Assembly (NCBI GenBank): GCA_017480195.1 | Contig: JAFVBE010000040.1 | Location: forward strand, 1-64,000 | Direction: 5' to 3' | DNA length: 64,000 nucleotides | From: Lachnospiraceae bacterium | GTDB taxonomy: Bacteria > Bacillota > Clostridia > Lachnospirales > Lachnospiraceae | Made by a program: the position numbers and the translations under genes | In this document: positions 15,973 through 24,222 of the stretch, piece after piece | Layout: every line of letters starts with the position of its first letter | Numbering within the stretch: position 1 is the stretch's first letter | Notes under the pieces: generated by a model | What the model was told of the DNA's origin: nothing | What the model saw: only the letters and a program-made list of their open reading frames with translations | Databases searched by the model: none

Positions 15973-17061
15973 CTATATCCTAATCTGATTTTTACCTTCC
16001 TTCTTAGCCTTATATAAGAGTGAATCAACATCATGTATAACCACTCTCACATCATCATATCCCTCACAGGAGACAAGTCCACCGCTTATCGTAACCACGA
16101 GCTTAGGAAACTCCTCCCATCTTATGCCTGATATTCCTACTCTCATGTTGTCTACACGTTCCATAGCCTCATCCTGATTATCGGCACGTATTATACATAC
16201 GAATTCCTCACCGCCATAACGGGCAGCCAGTTCGCCGTTTTCTTCTGAAGTCTTGTCCTTTAATATACCGGCAACCTCTGTCAGAACCCTATCACCGAAT
16301 TGATGTCCATAGGTATCATTTAAGGATTTGAAATTATCTATGTCAAACATAGCTATGTAACAGCCGGATTTAGATGTCGGTACACTCTCTCCTAACTCGC
16401 TGTGATAGATATTATCAAGTCTTCTGAAAAGCTCACGTCTGTTATAAAGTCCTGATAATTCATCCTTTACAGACAGCTCTCTTAATCTGTTAAGAAGTTC
16501 TATGGAATTTTTTCGTTCATTGTTATACGCATTAAGAATCATAGCAAGAATTGATATAATTGCTGAACTGGTTATAAATAATGTAACTATAACATCAACT
16601 ATAGTTTCCTTATATTCCAATACTTCAACCTTATCAGGATAATAATAACTGAGCAATATAGATGCCTCAAGCACACATAAGCATATTGCATATGCAATCT
16701 TCCTTGCTTTACCATCAAGCAGAAGTCCCAAGGCAAAAAGTGCAAGAAGATAACACAGAGGCATACCACTGCTTACTCCTCCGCAGGCAAAGAATGTAAG
16801 TGGAAAAAATACCACATTAAAGAAATATACAACCAGATATTTTCCAGCTTTTTCAATATGAAAACGCAGGCTTATAATAAGCAGAGCAACTATGAACACA
16901 AGACATAAAGCTGTAGTAATAATCGCCCATGTGCCAAGTTCCTGAATAATATCCGTTATCAGAGATATTAATATCGCAGCCGAACCTACAAATAATATAA
17001 CATAATAAATTTTGTCTTTTAAATCATTGATTTCACTAAAAAACTTCTGTAATTTCTTCAT
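15973..17061 (-). CDS. Membrane-bound diguanylate cyclase (GGDEF)
   Basis: About 362 residues. The first 190 contain six or so hydrophobic helices, a membrane sensor without a named domain. A GGDEF domain follows: DELSGLYNRREL, FDIDNFKSLND, and the active-site loop GGEEF near residues 283-287. It should make the second messenger c-di-GMP. The start is placed at the ATG ending at 17061 (AAGG 9 bases upstream); a start 30 bases earlier would overlap the decayed duplicate. The MshEN motifs in the nearby PilB are a possible receiver of this signal. I see no RxxD inhibitory site clearly placed. Confidence 0.9.
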   Translation of the reverse strand: MKKLQKFFSEINDLKDKIYYVILFVGSAAILISLITDIIQELGTWAIITTALCLVFIVALLIISLRFHIEKAGKYLVVYFFNVVFFPLTFFACGGVSSGMPLCYLLALFALGLLLDGKARKIAYAICLCVLEASILLSYYYPDKVEVLEYKETIVDVIVTLFITSSAIISILAMILNAYNNERKNSIELLNRLRELSVKDELSGLYNRRELFRRLDNIYHSELGESVPTSKSGCYIAMFDIDNFKSLNDTYGHQFGDRVLTEVAGILKDKTSEENGELAARYGGEEFVCIIRADNQDEAMERVDNMRVGISGIRWEEFPKLVVTISGGLVSCEGYDDVRVVIHDVDSLLYKAKKEGKNQIRI

Positions 17062-17065
17062 TTGA

Positions 17066-17374
17066 CTAAACCTTAATCTGATTTTTACCATCCTTCTTTG
17101 CCTTATATAGAAGTGAATCTATATTGTGCATAATTAAATTTACATCGTCATAGCCCTCGCAGGAAGCCAAACTACCGCTTATGATCAGATTATCTATATC
17201 AAACATAGCGATATAGCAACCGGATTTTGATGACGGAACGCTATCCCCTATCTTACTCTTATATATATTATCAAGTCGTCTTAACAACTCACGCCTGTTA
17301 TAAAGTCATGATAATTCATCCTCTAAATTCTTTCCATAACTAAGTAATGATATGGAATCCTTGTAAAAATACAT
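17066..17374 (-). pseudogene. Decayed duplicate of the diguanylate cyclase gene
   Basis: The encoded sequence repeats the neighbour's GGDEF domain (LYNRRELLRRLDN, SKSGCYIAMFDIDN, then SCEGYDDV and LLYKAKK), but about 75 residues including GGEEF are missing between FDIDN and the last strands. A TGA at 17306-17308 replaces the Gly codon of the DELSGLYNRR motif, and the membrane part is absent. It ends four bases before the intact copy starts, which indicates an old tandem duplication. Confidence 0.85.
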
Positions 17375-17477
17375 TTATTATTTTATATCAAAAAAATATT
17401 CATTACAATATTAAATACAAAATGTTTAAAAAAGTTCATAAAAATAAGACAATAACATTTGATTTTACATCTAAAAC

Positions 17478-17515
17478 AAAAAAAAACCGAAAATAGCGTA
17501 TTTACGCCATTTTCG
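17478..17515 (-). terminator. Terminator of tRNA-Trp
   Basis: CGAAAATGGCGT pairs with ACGCTATTTTCG on the minus strand, followed by GGTTTTTTTTT. Confidence 0.85.
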
Positions 17516-17527
17516 AGCTCTTAAAAA

Positions 17528-17598
17528 CAGGGGATGAGAGAATCGAACTCCCACCAAAGGTTTTGGAGACCCCTATCATACCATTTGACCAATCCCCT
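17528..17598 (-). tRNA. tRNA-Trp (anticodon CCA)
   Basis: 71 bases fold as a cloverleaf: acceptor AGGGGAT/ATCCCCT, anticodon stem GGGGT/ACCTT with loop CTCCAAA (anticodon CCA), T stem GGGAG/CTCTC with loop TTCGATT, and discriminator G73 as expected for bacterial tRNA-Trp. The CCA end is not encoded. Confidence 0.95.
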
Positions 17599-17621
17599 AT
17601 GTGTGCCAAAGCACTTTTAGA

Positions 17622-17650
17622 ATAATATCAGAAATTATATATAAAGTCAA
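17622..17650 (-). promoter_or_regulatory. Promoter of tRNA-Trp
   Basis: TTGACT (17645-17650), 17-base spacer, TATTAT (17622-17627) on the minus strand, 24 bases before the mature 5' end. Confidence 0.8.
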
Positions 17651-17722
17651 GTTTTTTGTAGATTTTTTGTAAATTCCAATTTATACTATAATTATCCTTA
17701 TTAAAAATATGGAGATTAGGCT

Positions 17723-18283
17723 ATGAGCAATTCAGAGTATTTTAATAAAGCACTGCATGATATGGTATTTGAGAATGCCTGCGGTGCAGCTATAAGAAGA
17801 CTTGCAGATATGAGCTTTCCGGTGTCATATATACATAAGCAGATTGACTATCCGATATCGTATGAACAGGTTCAGAGTTATGTGTGGAAATACTATATAG
17901 AGAAAAAGATTTTGCTGTATATTGATGACTCAGTATCCTATCACAATGACGGTAAGTATATCATATTAGATGAGCCAACCAAGGAAAAAACCTATATCAA
18001 GGAGCAGGGACCTTATGGCAAGATTACATACAGGCAGATTACTGTGGATAAAGATAATCATTCCGACAGTATTTCAATAAAGAAATATATCCCCTGTGAC
18101 TTCGGTATAATAAAGCATGATAATCCTGAGTATTATAATAAACTGTTAGATGCGCTTGATGCAGAGGACAGGGCTTATATCAATAGCCTTCCTTGGAGGA
18201 ACGAACATGTGTATCATCTTATGAATGAGCGCATGAATTCGATAGTTGAAAAGCTTAAAAGGAATAATAAGCTTACCTATTAA
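17723..18283 (+). CDS. Hypothetical cytoplasmic protein
   Basis: 186 residues with no family I can name. The N-terminal 80 residues are helical (FENACGAAIRRLADMSF, then SYIHKQIDYPISYEQVQSYVWKYY), suggestive of a helix-turn-helix-like layout; the middle is beta-rich, and the C-terminus is a helix ending in KRNNKLTY. There is no signal peptide or membrane segment. GGAG lies 9 bases before the ATG. It stands alone, divergent from tRNA-Trp. Confidence 0.6.
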   Translation: MSNSEYFNKALHDMVFENACGAAIRRLADMSFPVSYIHKQIDYPISYEQVQSYVWKYYIEKKILLYIDDSVSYHNDGKYIILDEPTKEKTYIKEQGPYGKITYRQITVDKDNHSDSISIKKYIPCDFGIIKHDNPEYYNKLLDALDAEDRAYINSLPWRNEHVYHLMNERMNSIVEKLKRNNKLTY

Positions 18284-18443
18284 TTATAGAAATGATTCAT
18301 ATAACAAAATGCCAGCCATACATATACTCAAATAAAGCAACAGATGACCGGCATTCGCACATATTAAATTATCTCGCCAATTGGCTCGATATGGTATTTC
18401 GCTTTATGTTGATGTCCGAAAAAGCACATCGCCGCAAAGCACA

Positions 18444-18674
18444 TTATATTATTTTAGTTTTATCCCCACTGTATGGATGATTTGCAAAGTATTCATCCAT
18501 TTCAGCATCTAATTCCTCTTTTGTTTTGTTATCAAAATAATCTCGCTGCCATTTCGTATAGTCAAATCCCTCGGATTTAACAAGGTAAATAAAGGTTTCG
18601 GCTTCAACAATCCCCATATTTTCAGCGAGAATTGCCATACCACGAGATAATGTATCAGCCGTATTTGTAATCAT
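18444..18674 (-). CDS. Small acidic protein, probable antitoxin partner of the PIN protein
   Basis: 76 residues, starting MITNTADTLSRGMAIL and ending with an acidic helix (KTKEELDAEMDEYF). Its ATG overlaps the stop of the PIN gene (ATGA, 18671-18674), so the two are translationally coupled. No DNA-binding fold is obvious in the short sequence. The antitoxin role is inferred from position, small size and charge only. The order toxin first, antitoxin second is the reverse of most VapBC pairs. Confidence 0.55.
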   Translation of the reverse strand: MITNTADTLSRGMAILAENMGIVEAETFIYLVKSEGFDYTKWQRDYFDNKTKEELDAEMDEYFANHPYSGDKTKII

Positions 18675-19120
18675 ATCTCATCCTCCTCTATAATTTGAAC
18701 AAACTCAAGCGGATTCAAAATCTTAAGTTCTTCTCCTTTGTATCGTCTCTGAAATCTTATGTCTGTCGTCAAAAGATAATCACATCCTGCATAAATAGCA
18801 CATGCCGCATGAGTTGCATCCTTATAAGATATATTATATGACATAATTTCTTTTATCTTATCCTGTAGTTCTTCTCTTCGTTCAATCGGTATATACAAAG
18901 TATTGTACTTTTCCTGGTATCCCTTAATTGATTCACGCTTCATAAAATCAGAGTTTTGAAAATTTTCAAATTCCAACATATAAGATGTCACAAGTTCATA
19001 CTGTCCCTGCTTGATTTCCTCTTGAACATGAAGCTTTGCTCTGGTTTCCATACTGATTTTAAATGAATCCTGTGAATCATAAGGTCTATTAAAACAGCAA
19101 TTATCCAAGTAAAGTTTCAT
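18671..19120 (-). CDS. PIN-domain protein (VapC-like ribonuclease)
   Basis: About 149 residues from the ATG ending at 19120, chosen because GGAGG lies 10 bases before it. PIN acidic residues are present in order: LYLDNCCF (D6), SYMLEFE, SYKDATHAA and LLTTDIRF. PIN proteins are Mg-dependent RNases, often toxins. The closest relatives by motif (NRPYDSQ) are PIN genes paired with small downstream partners. Promoter at 19183-19211, and an inverted repeat in the leader may be the operator. Confidence 0.75.
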   Translation of the reverse strand: MKLYLDNCCFNRPYDSQDSFKISMETRAKLHVQEEIKQGQYELVTSYMLEFENFQNSDFMKRESIKGYQEKYNTLYIPIERREELQDKIKEIMSYNISYKDATHAACAIYAGCDYLLTTDIRFQRRYKGEELKILNPLEFVQIIEEDEI

Positions 19121-19149
19121 TTCATCACAGCCTCCTTTTGAGGATTTTC

Positions 19150-19178
19150 TAAAGTAAATGAACTTCACATCTACTTTA
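19150..19178 (-). promoter_or_regulatory. Inverted repeat in PIN-pair leader, possible operator
   Basis: TAAAGTA and TACTTTA are perfect inverted copies 15 bases apart, just downstream of the -10 box and before the ribosome site, a usual place for autoregulation of toxin-antitoxin units. Confidence 0.45.
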
Positions 19179-19182
19179 TTCA

Positions 19183-19211
19183 AGTGTAACCAAAATAATA
19201 TAAAATGTCAA
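19183..19211 (-). promoter_or_regulatory. Promoter of PIN pair
   Basis: TTGACA (19206-19211), 17-base spacer, TACACT (19183-19188) on the minus strand. Confidence 0.75.
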
Positions 19212-19320
19212 GAAAACTAAAAAAGAAACATAGTACACCGCATAGGCAAAATCCGTACGGTAAAAAAACCACATTTCTTTTTATAGGTAATAAGATAATA
19301 TATAAAGTATATTTAGTAAT

Positions 19321-19358
19321 TATAAAAATGCTGCGAAACAAATCGCAGCATTTTTATA
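19321..19358. terminator. Bidirectional terminator after major pilin
   Basis: TATAAAAATGCTGCGA pairs with TCGCAGCATTTTTATA around a six-base loop, 12 bases past the pilin stop. Confidence 0.85.
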
Positions 19359-19370
19359 ATTATATCACTA

Positions 19371-19868
19371 TTAGTTACCTGATGAAATACTTGATAAATC
19401 AATCACATAAACAGCCGCCGGTTCTGAAGGTGCTACCTCATCCCATGATGAACCATCATAGTAAAGCGACTTTGTCATTCCACTCTCCTTATACTCTACA
19501 TAAGTAATTGTATACGCTTTATGGTCATCTGTAAAGACATCCTTACCATCTTTTTTAGCTGATGCAACACTGCAACCAATCTTCAATGTAATCGGCTTAA
19601 CATCAGCTGTATCTAAAATATCCTTTGAATAACCTGCTTCTTCAACTGCCGAAGGAGCTTTTCCCTTAGCATAAAGAGATGACATCTCTGCCTGAGCTGC
19701 TGTAAGTGCACTCTTTGCATTAAGTACTACCTGCTGCTGCTTAGCCTTATCAATGTAACCAAGTAATGCAGGTACAAGGATAGCTGCTAAGATAGCAAGG
19801 ATAACAATAACTACAATTAATTCAACAAGAGTGAAACCCTTGTTATCACTTTTCTGAATTTTCTTCAT
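19371..19868 (-). CDS. Type IV prepilin, probable major pilin
   Basis: 165 residues with a class III leader: 10 residues ending in KG, then FTLVE (Glu5 of the mature protein), and a 25-residue hydrophobic helix ending LVPALLGYIDKAKQ. The mature length of about 155 residues and the own strong promoter (19921-19949) suggest this is the abundant subunit of the fibre. The C-terminal domain has no disulfide pair. It is the last gene of the pilus locus. Processing needs a prepilin peptidase whose catalytic half is not in this window. Confidence 0.9.
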   Translation of the reverse strand: MKKIQKSDNKGFTLVELIVVIVILAILAAILVPALLGYIDKAKQQQVVLNAKSALTAAQAEMSSLYAKGKAPSAVEEAGYSKDILDTADVKPITLKIGCSVASAKKDGKDVFTDDHKAYTITYVEYKESGMTKSLYYDGSSWDEVAPSEPAAVYVIDLSSISSGN

Positions 19869-19920
19869 AGTGAAAACCTCCTTTAAATTAGATATAAATT
19901 CTCTCTTTCTTGATACTCAC

Positions 19921-19949
19921 ATTATATCAAAATATAATATTTTGTTCAA
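19921..19949 (-). promoter_or_regulatory. Promoter of major pilin gene
   Basis: TTGAAC (19944-19949), 17-base spacer ending TTTTGA, TATAAT (19921-19926) on the minus strand. Confidence 0.8.
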
Positions 19950-19968
19950 GCACTCTATTACATATATC

Positions 19969-19984
19969 GGCAGAAATTTCTGCC
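19969..19984 (-). terminator. Perfect 16-base palindrome, possible terminator
   Basis: GGCAGAAATTTCTGCC between the two pilin genes. There is no clear U tract, so it could be a weak terminator, an RNA-processing site or an operator. Confidence 0.35.
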
Positions 19985-20022
19985 AATATTATAATATTTA
20001 ACATTAATATATTATAAAAAAA

Positions 20023-21297
20023 TTATTCATTTAATTCATCCGTATTTTCAGTTAAATCTCTTATTATTACCCAACGATCATGACTTTCTTTGGTAGGCTT
20101 AACATACCACCCACCTGTACCTGTCTCAACAGTTGCATATAAAATACTATCTTCTTCATCATAATACACAGTTCCTATACCACCATCCAAATAATATTTT
20201 GTATTATTAACAGTTGTAAAGTTAGCTGATGTAATTATATTATCAATATCAATTTTAACTGCAAATGATGCATTTGAAACTCCATTGCTTGCATTTCCAT
20301 AATCAATGTCTATTGTCATCTTCATAACATACAAGTCATCGCCTTCAAATATTAAATCACCTTCCTCTACATGTATTTTTTCAGTCCACTTTGTCCATGG
20401 AGTCCACTCGCCTGATTCCACTTTTTCAGCTATATAAATTTTCATATTTTCAGGATCAGGCCAAAAATCACTATCCTTAATTAATTTTCCAGTAGCAATT
20501 TCTTCATCATTGACATTTATAATAAGCTCTCCACCTGCTACATTCGCATTAGCCTGTGTATTATCTGAAGAATTATCGATATTATTGTCTCCCTCATCGC
20601 CATTGTTATCTGAATTAGAATCATCCGAACCAGAGTTATCTGAACCAGAATCACCTGAGCCTGTATCATCTGAGCCTGTATCACCTGAACCAGTATCATC
20701 CGAGCCGGTATCACCTGAACCGGTATCACCTGAACCAGTATCATCCGAGCCGGAATCTTGTTCCTCCGATGTAGGTGTGGACGGTGGAGTATTATTTCCC
20801 GAATTTCCTGAATTACCGCCACTATCCGCCACCTCTGATGCTCCATTTACTATACCGACAAGTTCTTCGACCTCTTCCTCGTCGCTATATATCCACTTTG
20901 CATCTGAGCGTTTCCATACGGCAGTTATGCCATTTTCCGTGTAGCGAAACTCATGTATGGTATATAAGTCCTTACCCTTTGCACCATATCTGACATAGGT
21001 TATAGCGCCTTCCTTATCTGAGCCGGTAAGCTTAAGCTTAGTCATATTACCCACATCAGTATTGAGTTCTTCAAGCTGATTATATAAATTTCTTCCATAT
21101 GTATATTGCTCGCTGGATAAGGTCTGTGCGGACATAAGGCAATCCTTCGCATTCATCACCACCTGCTCACGCTTCTGCTTATCCATATAACTCATAAGAG
21201 CAGGTACCATGACTGCTGCCAGTACACCAATTATAACCATGACAACAACTAATTCAACAAGAGTGAATCCCTTGTTTTTTCTATTATTTTTATTCAT
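20023..21297 (-). CDS. Type IV pilin-like protein with Gly-Ser-Asp-Thr repeat linker
   Basis: 424 residues from the ATG ending at 21297 (AGGAGG 7 bases upstream). The class III leader KG|FTLVE and pilin helix (VMVPALMSYMDKQKRE) are followed by a pilin-like domain to about residue 160, then a low-complexity linker of GSGDTGSDDTG type (about 165-255), and a C-terminal beta-rich domain of about 170 residues ending in VIIRDLTENTDELNE. The stalk would hold the end domain away from the fibre, as expected of an adhesin-like or decorating pilin. The linker is encoded by 15-bp tandem repeats. Own promoter at 21360-21388. Confidence 0.85.
   Translation of the reverse strand: MNKNNRKNKGFTLVELVVVMVIIGVLAAVMVPALMSYMDKQKREQVVMNAKDCLMSAQTLSSEQYTYGRNLYNQLEELNTDVGNMTKLKLTGSDKEGAITYVRYGAKGKDLYTIHEFRYTENGITAVWKRSDAKWIYSDEEEVEELVGIVNGASEVADSGGNSGNSGNNTPPSTPTSEEQDSGSDDTGSGDTGSGDTGSDDTGSGDTGSDDTGSGDSGSDNSGSDDSNSDNNGDEGDNNIDNSSDNTQANANVAGGELIINVNDEEIATGKLIKDSDFWPDPENMKIYIAEKVESGEWTPWTKWTEKIHVEEGDLIFEGDDLYVMKMTIDIDYGNASNGVSNASFAVKIDIDNIITSANFTTVNNTKYYLDGGIGTVYYDEEDSILYATVETGTGGWYVKPTKESHDRWVIIRDLTENTDELNE
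20619..20753 (-). repeat. Nine 15-bp tandem repeats in pilin linker
   Basis: Units of the form CCGGTTCAGGTGATA / CTGGTTCAGGTGATA (coding strand) repeat nine times with third-position changes. Each encodes G-S-D/G-D-T or a close variant. Unit length is a multiple of three, so copy-number change would alter stalk length without breaking the frame. Confidence 0.9.
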
Positions 21298-21359
21298 AGC
21301 ACAACCTCCTCTCATATGAAATATTATTGCAAAACATCTAAAAAGCTATCATAATAAGC

Positions 21360-21388
21360 AATCTATATGTAATAATTCTATAAGTCAA
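21360..21388 (-). promoter_or_regulatory. Probable promoter of repeat-linker pilin gene
   Basis: TTGACT (21383-21388), 17-base spacer, TAGATT (21360-21365) on the minus strand. Confidence 0.5.
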
Positions 21389-21440
21389 TCACTTATAATC
21401 ACAAACACTATCCTATATTATATATCGACATAATCAAGCT

Positions 21441-22487
21441 CTATAAATACTGCTCAAGCTCCGCCCTGTCGTTGGAATATCTGAATGCATTATCTCTTGA
21501 TATCATACCCATACTGACATATCTTGAAAGTTCGTTATTCAATGTGTGCATACCGAAGGCTGAGCCTGACTGCATGAGTGTACCAAGCTGATGGCATTTA
21601 TTTTCTCTAATCTGGTTACATACTGCATCTGTTCCTATAAGAATCTCTGTAGCGGCTACTCGTCCATTGCCCTTTACATTCGGTACAAGACACTGGGTTA
21701 TAACTCCGTTTAATACGCCTGAGAGCTGCGTTCTAATCTGATTCTGTATGTTCGCAGGACAGGCATCAATTATTCTGTCTATGGTCTGAGCAGCCCCCGT
21801 CGTATGTAAGGTTGACATAACTAAATGTCCAGTCTCTGCTGCGGTAAGTGCTGCTGATATGGTCTCATAATCACGCATTTCTCCTACCAGTATGATGTCA
21901 GGGTCTTCACGAAGTGCACTTCTTAAGGCTGAAGCGAAGTCCTTTACATCTCTTCCAACCTCTCTCTGGTGAATAAGTGCAAGTTTCTTATCATATCTGT
22001 ACTCGACAGGGTCTTCTATAGTTATGATATGCTCCGGTCTTGACTCATTGATACTGTCTATCATTGATGCAAGCGTTGTAGATTTACCTGATCCTGTAGG
22101 ACCGGTTACAAGTATAAGTCCTCTTGGTTTAGCTGCAAGGTCCTTCAATACAGGAGGCAATCCCAGCATTTCAAGTGATGGTATACTCGAATTAAGAAGT
22201 CTTATGGTTGCAGCGAGCTTTCCATCTTGCTTGAATACATTTACACGCTGCCTATTCCCATCTGAGGTGCATATGGCGAAGTCTGCATCTATACCTTCCT
22301 CAAGCATAGCTCTTTGTTCTTCTGAAAGCATCTCAACTATCATTGAAAGCTTCTCGGCATTGTTCTGTTGCTCATTGACAACCTGCAATCTGCCATTTAT
22401 ACGGAACATAGTTGGCATTCCAACCGACAAATGTATATCTGAGCAACCCATACTCCTCGCCTGCAAAATTAACTCGTCAATCATCAT
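21441..22487 (-). CDS. pilT: Pilus retraction ATPase PilT
   Basis: 348 residues, the usual PilT length. SMGCSDIHLSVGMPTMFRI opens the N-terminal PAS-like domain; Walker A (GPTGSGKSTT) is near residue 128, the Asp box IEDPVEYRY follows, then Walker B (ILVGEMRD) and the His box STLHTTGAAQTIDRII. PilT disassembles the fibre and powers twitching. It is the last gene of the run that starts with the giant pilin. Its presence argues for a retractile pilus rather than a plain secretion system. Confidence 0.95.
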   Translation of the reverse strand: MMIDELILQARSMGCSDIHLSVGMPTMFRINGRLQVVNEQQNNAEKLSMIVEMLSEEQRAMLEEGIDADFAICTSDGNRQRVNVFKQDGKLAATIRLLNSSIPSLEMLGLPPVLKDLAAKPRGLILVTGPTGSGKSTTLASMIDSINESRPEHIITIEDPVEYRYDKKLALIHQREVGRDVKDFASALRSALREDPDIILVGEMRDYETISAALTAAETGHLVMSTLHTTGAAQTIDRIIDACPANIQNQIRTQLSGVLNGVITQCLVPNVKGNGRVAATEILIGTDAVCNQIRENKCHQLGTLMQSGSAFGMHTLNNELSRYVSMGMISRDNAFRYSNDRAELEQYL

Positions 22488-22533
22488 AGTTTTTTCCTCC
22501 CAAAATTATATATTTCTGCAATCAATCTATATT

Positions 22534-24219
22534 TTATTCGTAATAAGATACCTTAATAAGCTCATCAATCGTGGTCGTTCCATCCTTGACAAGATCAAGT
22601 GCGCTCTGCTTGAGGGTACTCATACCCTGCTCTTTTATAGCGTACTCCTTAATCTCCTCGACTGTTGCATTCCTCGTAATCATGGAACGAACATTTTTAT
22701 CTATCATAAGTATCTCGTGTATTGAGATTCTTCCCTTATATCCTGTGTTATTACATTGTCTGCAACCTACAGCATGCTTAACCTGAGGAAGCGGCTCTCC
22801 GGCGATTGCCTCCTCATCCGGTGTCATAGCCTCCCACTTGCCACAGAAAGGACATACCTTCCTGACAAGTCTCTGCGCTACTATACCTACTAATGAGCTG
22901 GCTATCATATAAGGCTCAACACCCATATCTACAAGTCTTACAACTGATGATGCTGCATCATTGGTATGGAGTGTGGAAAGTACGAGGTGACCTGTGATAG
23001 CGGCTCTTACTGATATGGAAGCTGTCTCGGAGTCACGGGTCTCTCCAACCATTATGATATCCGGATCCTGACGAAGCAAGGCTCTAAGTCCTACCTCGAA
23101 GGTAAGCCCGGCTATATTATTAACCTGCATCTGATTAAGCTTCGTCACATTCTTCTCAACAGGATCTTCTATCGTAGATATATTAACGCTCCGCTTGGAA
23201 AGCTCCTCAAGTATCATATACAGTGTCGTAGACTTACCTGAACCTGTTGGTCCGGTCAGATAGATGATACCGTTCGGAGACTGAAGCATCTTCTTAACTA
23301 ATGCGTAGTTTCTGTCCGTCATACCAAATGTACCCATATGATCGATACTTGATGCCGAAGCAAGAAGTCTTAGAACCGCCTTCTCACCGAATACCGTAGG
23401 GATAACTGATACTCTGACATTTAAGTTCACACCCTCTATATTTATTCTAAAGTGTCCGTCCTGCGGAACTCTTCGCTCTGCTATATCAAGGTCACCAAGG
23501 ATTTTTATTCTGGCAATAAGAGAATTATGTATGTTCTTCTGTAAGGTCATGAAGTCTGTAATTACACCATCCATTCTCATTCGCACGCTGGTCTGGTTCT
23601 CAAATGGCTCAATATGAATATCAGATGCATTTGAGTTATACGCTCTTATCAGTATACTATTGAAGAGGTTTATGATAGGAGTATCATCATCCCCCTCCTC
23701 TATACTTATCTCGACAGTCTCGCTTACCTGAGTGCTGTTCGCAGCCGCCTTCTTCGCAGCCTCTCTCGCTGATACCTCTGAATAATAGTATTGTATGGAA
23801 TTCTCAAGAGGTGCCTGCTCGCACAGGGAGATATTAATTTCCATACCAACTATCTGTCGGATATCCTCTATACCATAGAAGTTAAGTGGGTCATTTACGA
23901 GGATATAATATACATTATCCTGTACCTTATAGCCCATCATACAGTATTTCTCAGCGAGCATCCTCGGTATCATCTCGACAGCCTCAATATTAACCTGAAT
24001 GTCAGATATATTAACCACACCATAGTTAAGTCTCTGGGCAAGAGCCTCAAGCATCTGTCTCTCAGTTATGAAACCAAGCTCTATCAAAGCACCGCCGAGA
24101 CGTACGCCCTTATGCTCCTTCTGGTATGCTATCGCCTGCCCTACCTGGTCATCATTTACATAGCCTAACTCCTGTAATACATCACCAATTCTTATATTTT
24201 TGTTATTCCTTATCTCCAT
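22534..24219 (-). CDS. pilB: Pilus extension ATPase PilB with MshEN domain
   Basis: 561 residues. The N-terminus holds two tandem 24-residue MshEN-type motifs, R10-Q33 (RIGDVLQELGYV...) and R40-R63 (RLGGALIELGFI...), the pattern that binds c-di-GMP in MshE and in clostridial PilB. The ATPase core has Walker A (GPTGSGKSTT) near residue 325, Walker B (IIMVGETRD) and a tetracysteine zinc site (CPFCG...CRQCN) near residues 455-485. It powers fibre assembly in the cytoplasm. The second motif ends in R rather than Q. Its start is 3 bases from the stop of pilO. Confidence 0.95.
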   Translation of the reverse strand: MEIRNNKNIRIGDVLQELGYVNDDQVGQAIAYQKEHKGVRLGGALIELGFITERQMLEALAQRLNYGVVNISDIQVNIEAVEMIPRMLAEKYCMMGYKVQDNVYYILVNDPLNFYGIEDIRQIVGMEINISLCEQAPLENSIQYYYSEVSAREAAKKAAANSTQVSETVEISIEEGDDDTPIINLFNSILIRAYNSNASDIHIEPFENQTSVRMRMDGVITDFMTLQKNIHNSLIARIKILGDLDIAERRVPQDGHFRINIEGVNLNVRVSVIPTVFGEKAVLRLLASASSIDHMGTFGMTDRNYALVKKMLQSPNGIIYLTGPTGSGKSTTLYMILEELSKRSVNISTIEDPVEKNVTKLNQMQVNNIAGLTFEVGLRALLRQDPDIIMVGETRDSETASISVRAAITGHLVLSTLHTNDAASSVVRLVDMGVEPYMIASSLVGIVAQRLVRKVCPFCGKWEAMTPDEEAIAGEPLPQVKHAVGCRQCNNTGYKGRISIHEILMIDKNVRSMITRNATVEEIKEYAIKEQGMSTLKQSALDLVKDGTTTIDELIKVSYYE

Positions 24220-24222
24220 AAG

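Noticed and set aside
17528..17598. Integration site at tRNA-Trp
   Set aside because: No duplicate of the tRNA 3' end and no integrase gene nearby in the window.
18292..18480. Plus-strand small protein after the 17723 gene
   Set aside because: No ribosome site, no conserved look, and it runs into the end of the antitoxin-like gene in antisense.
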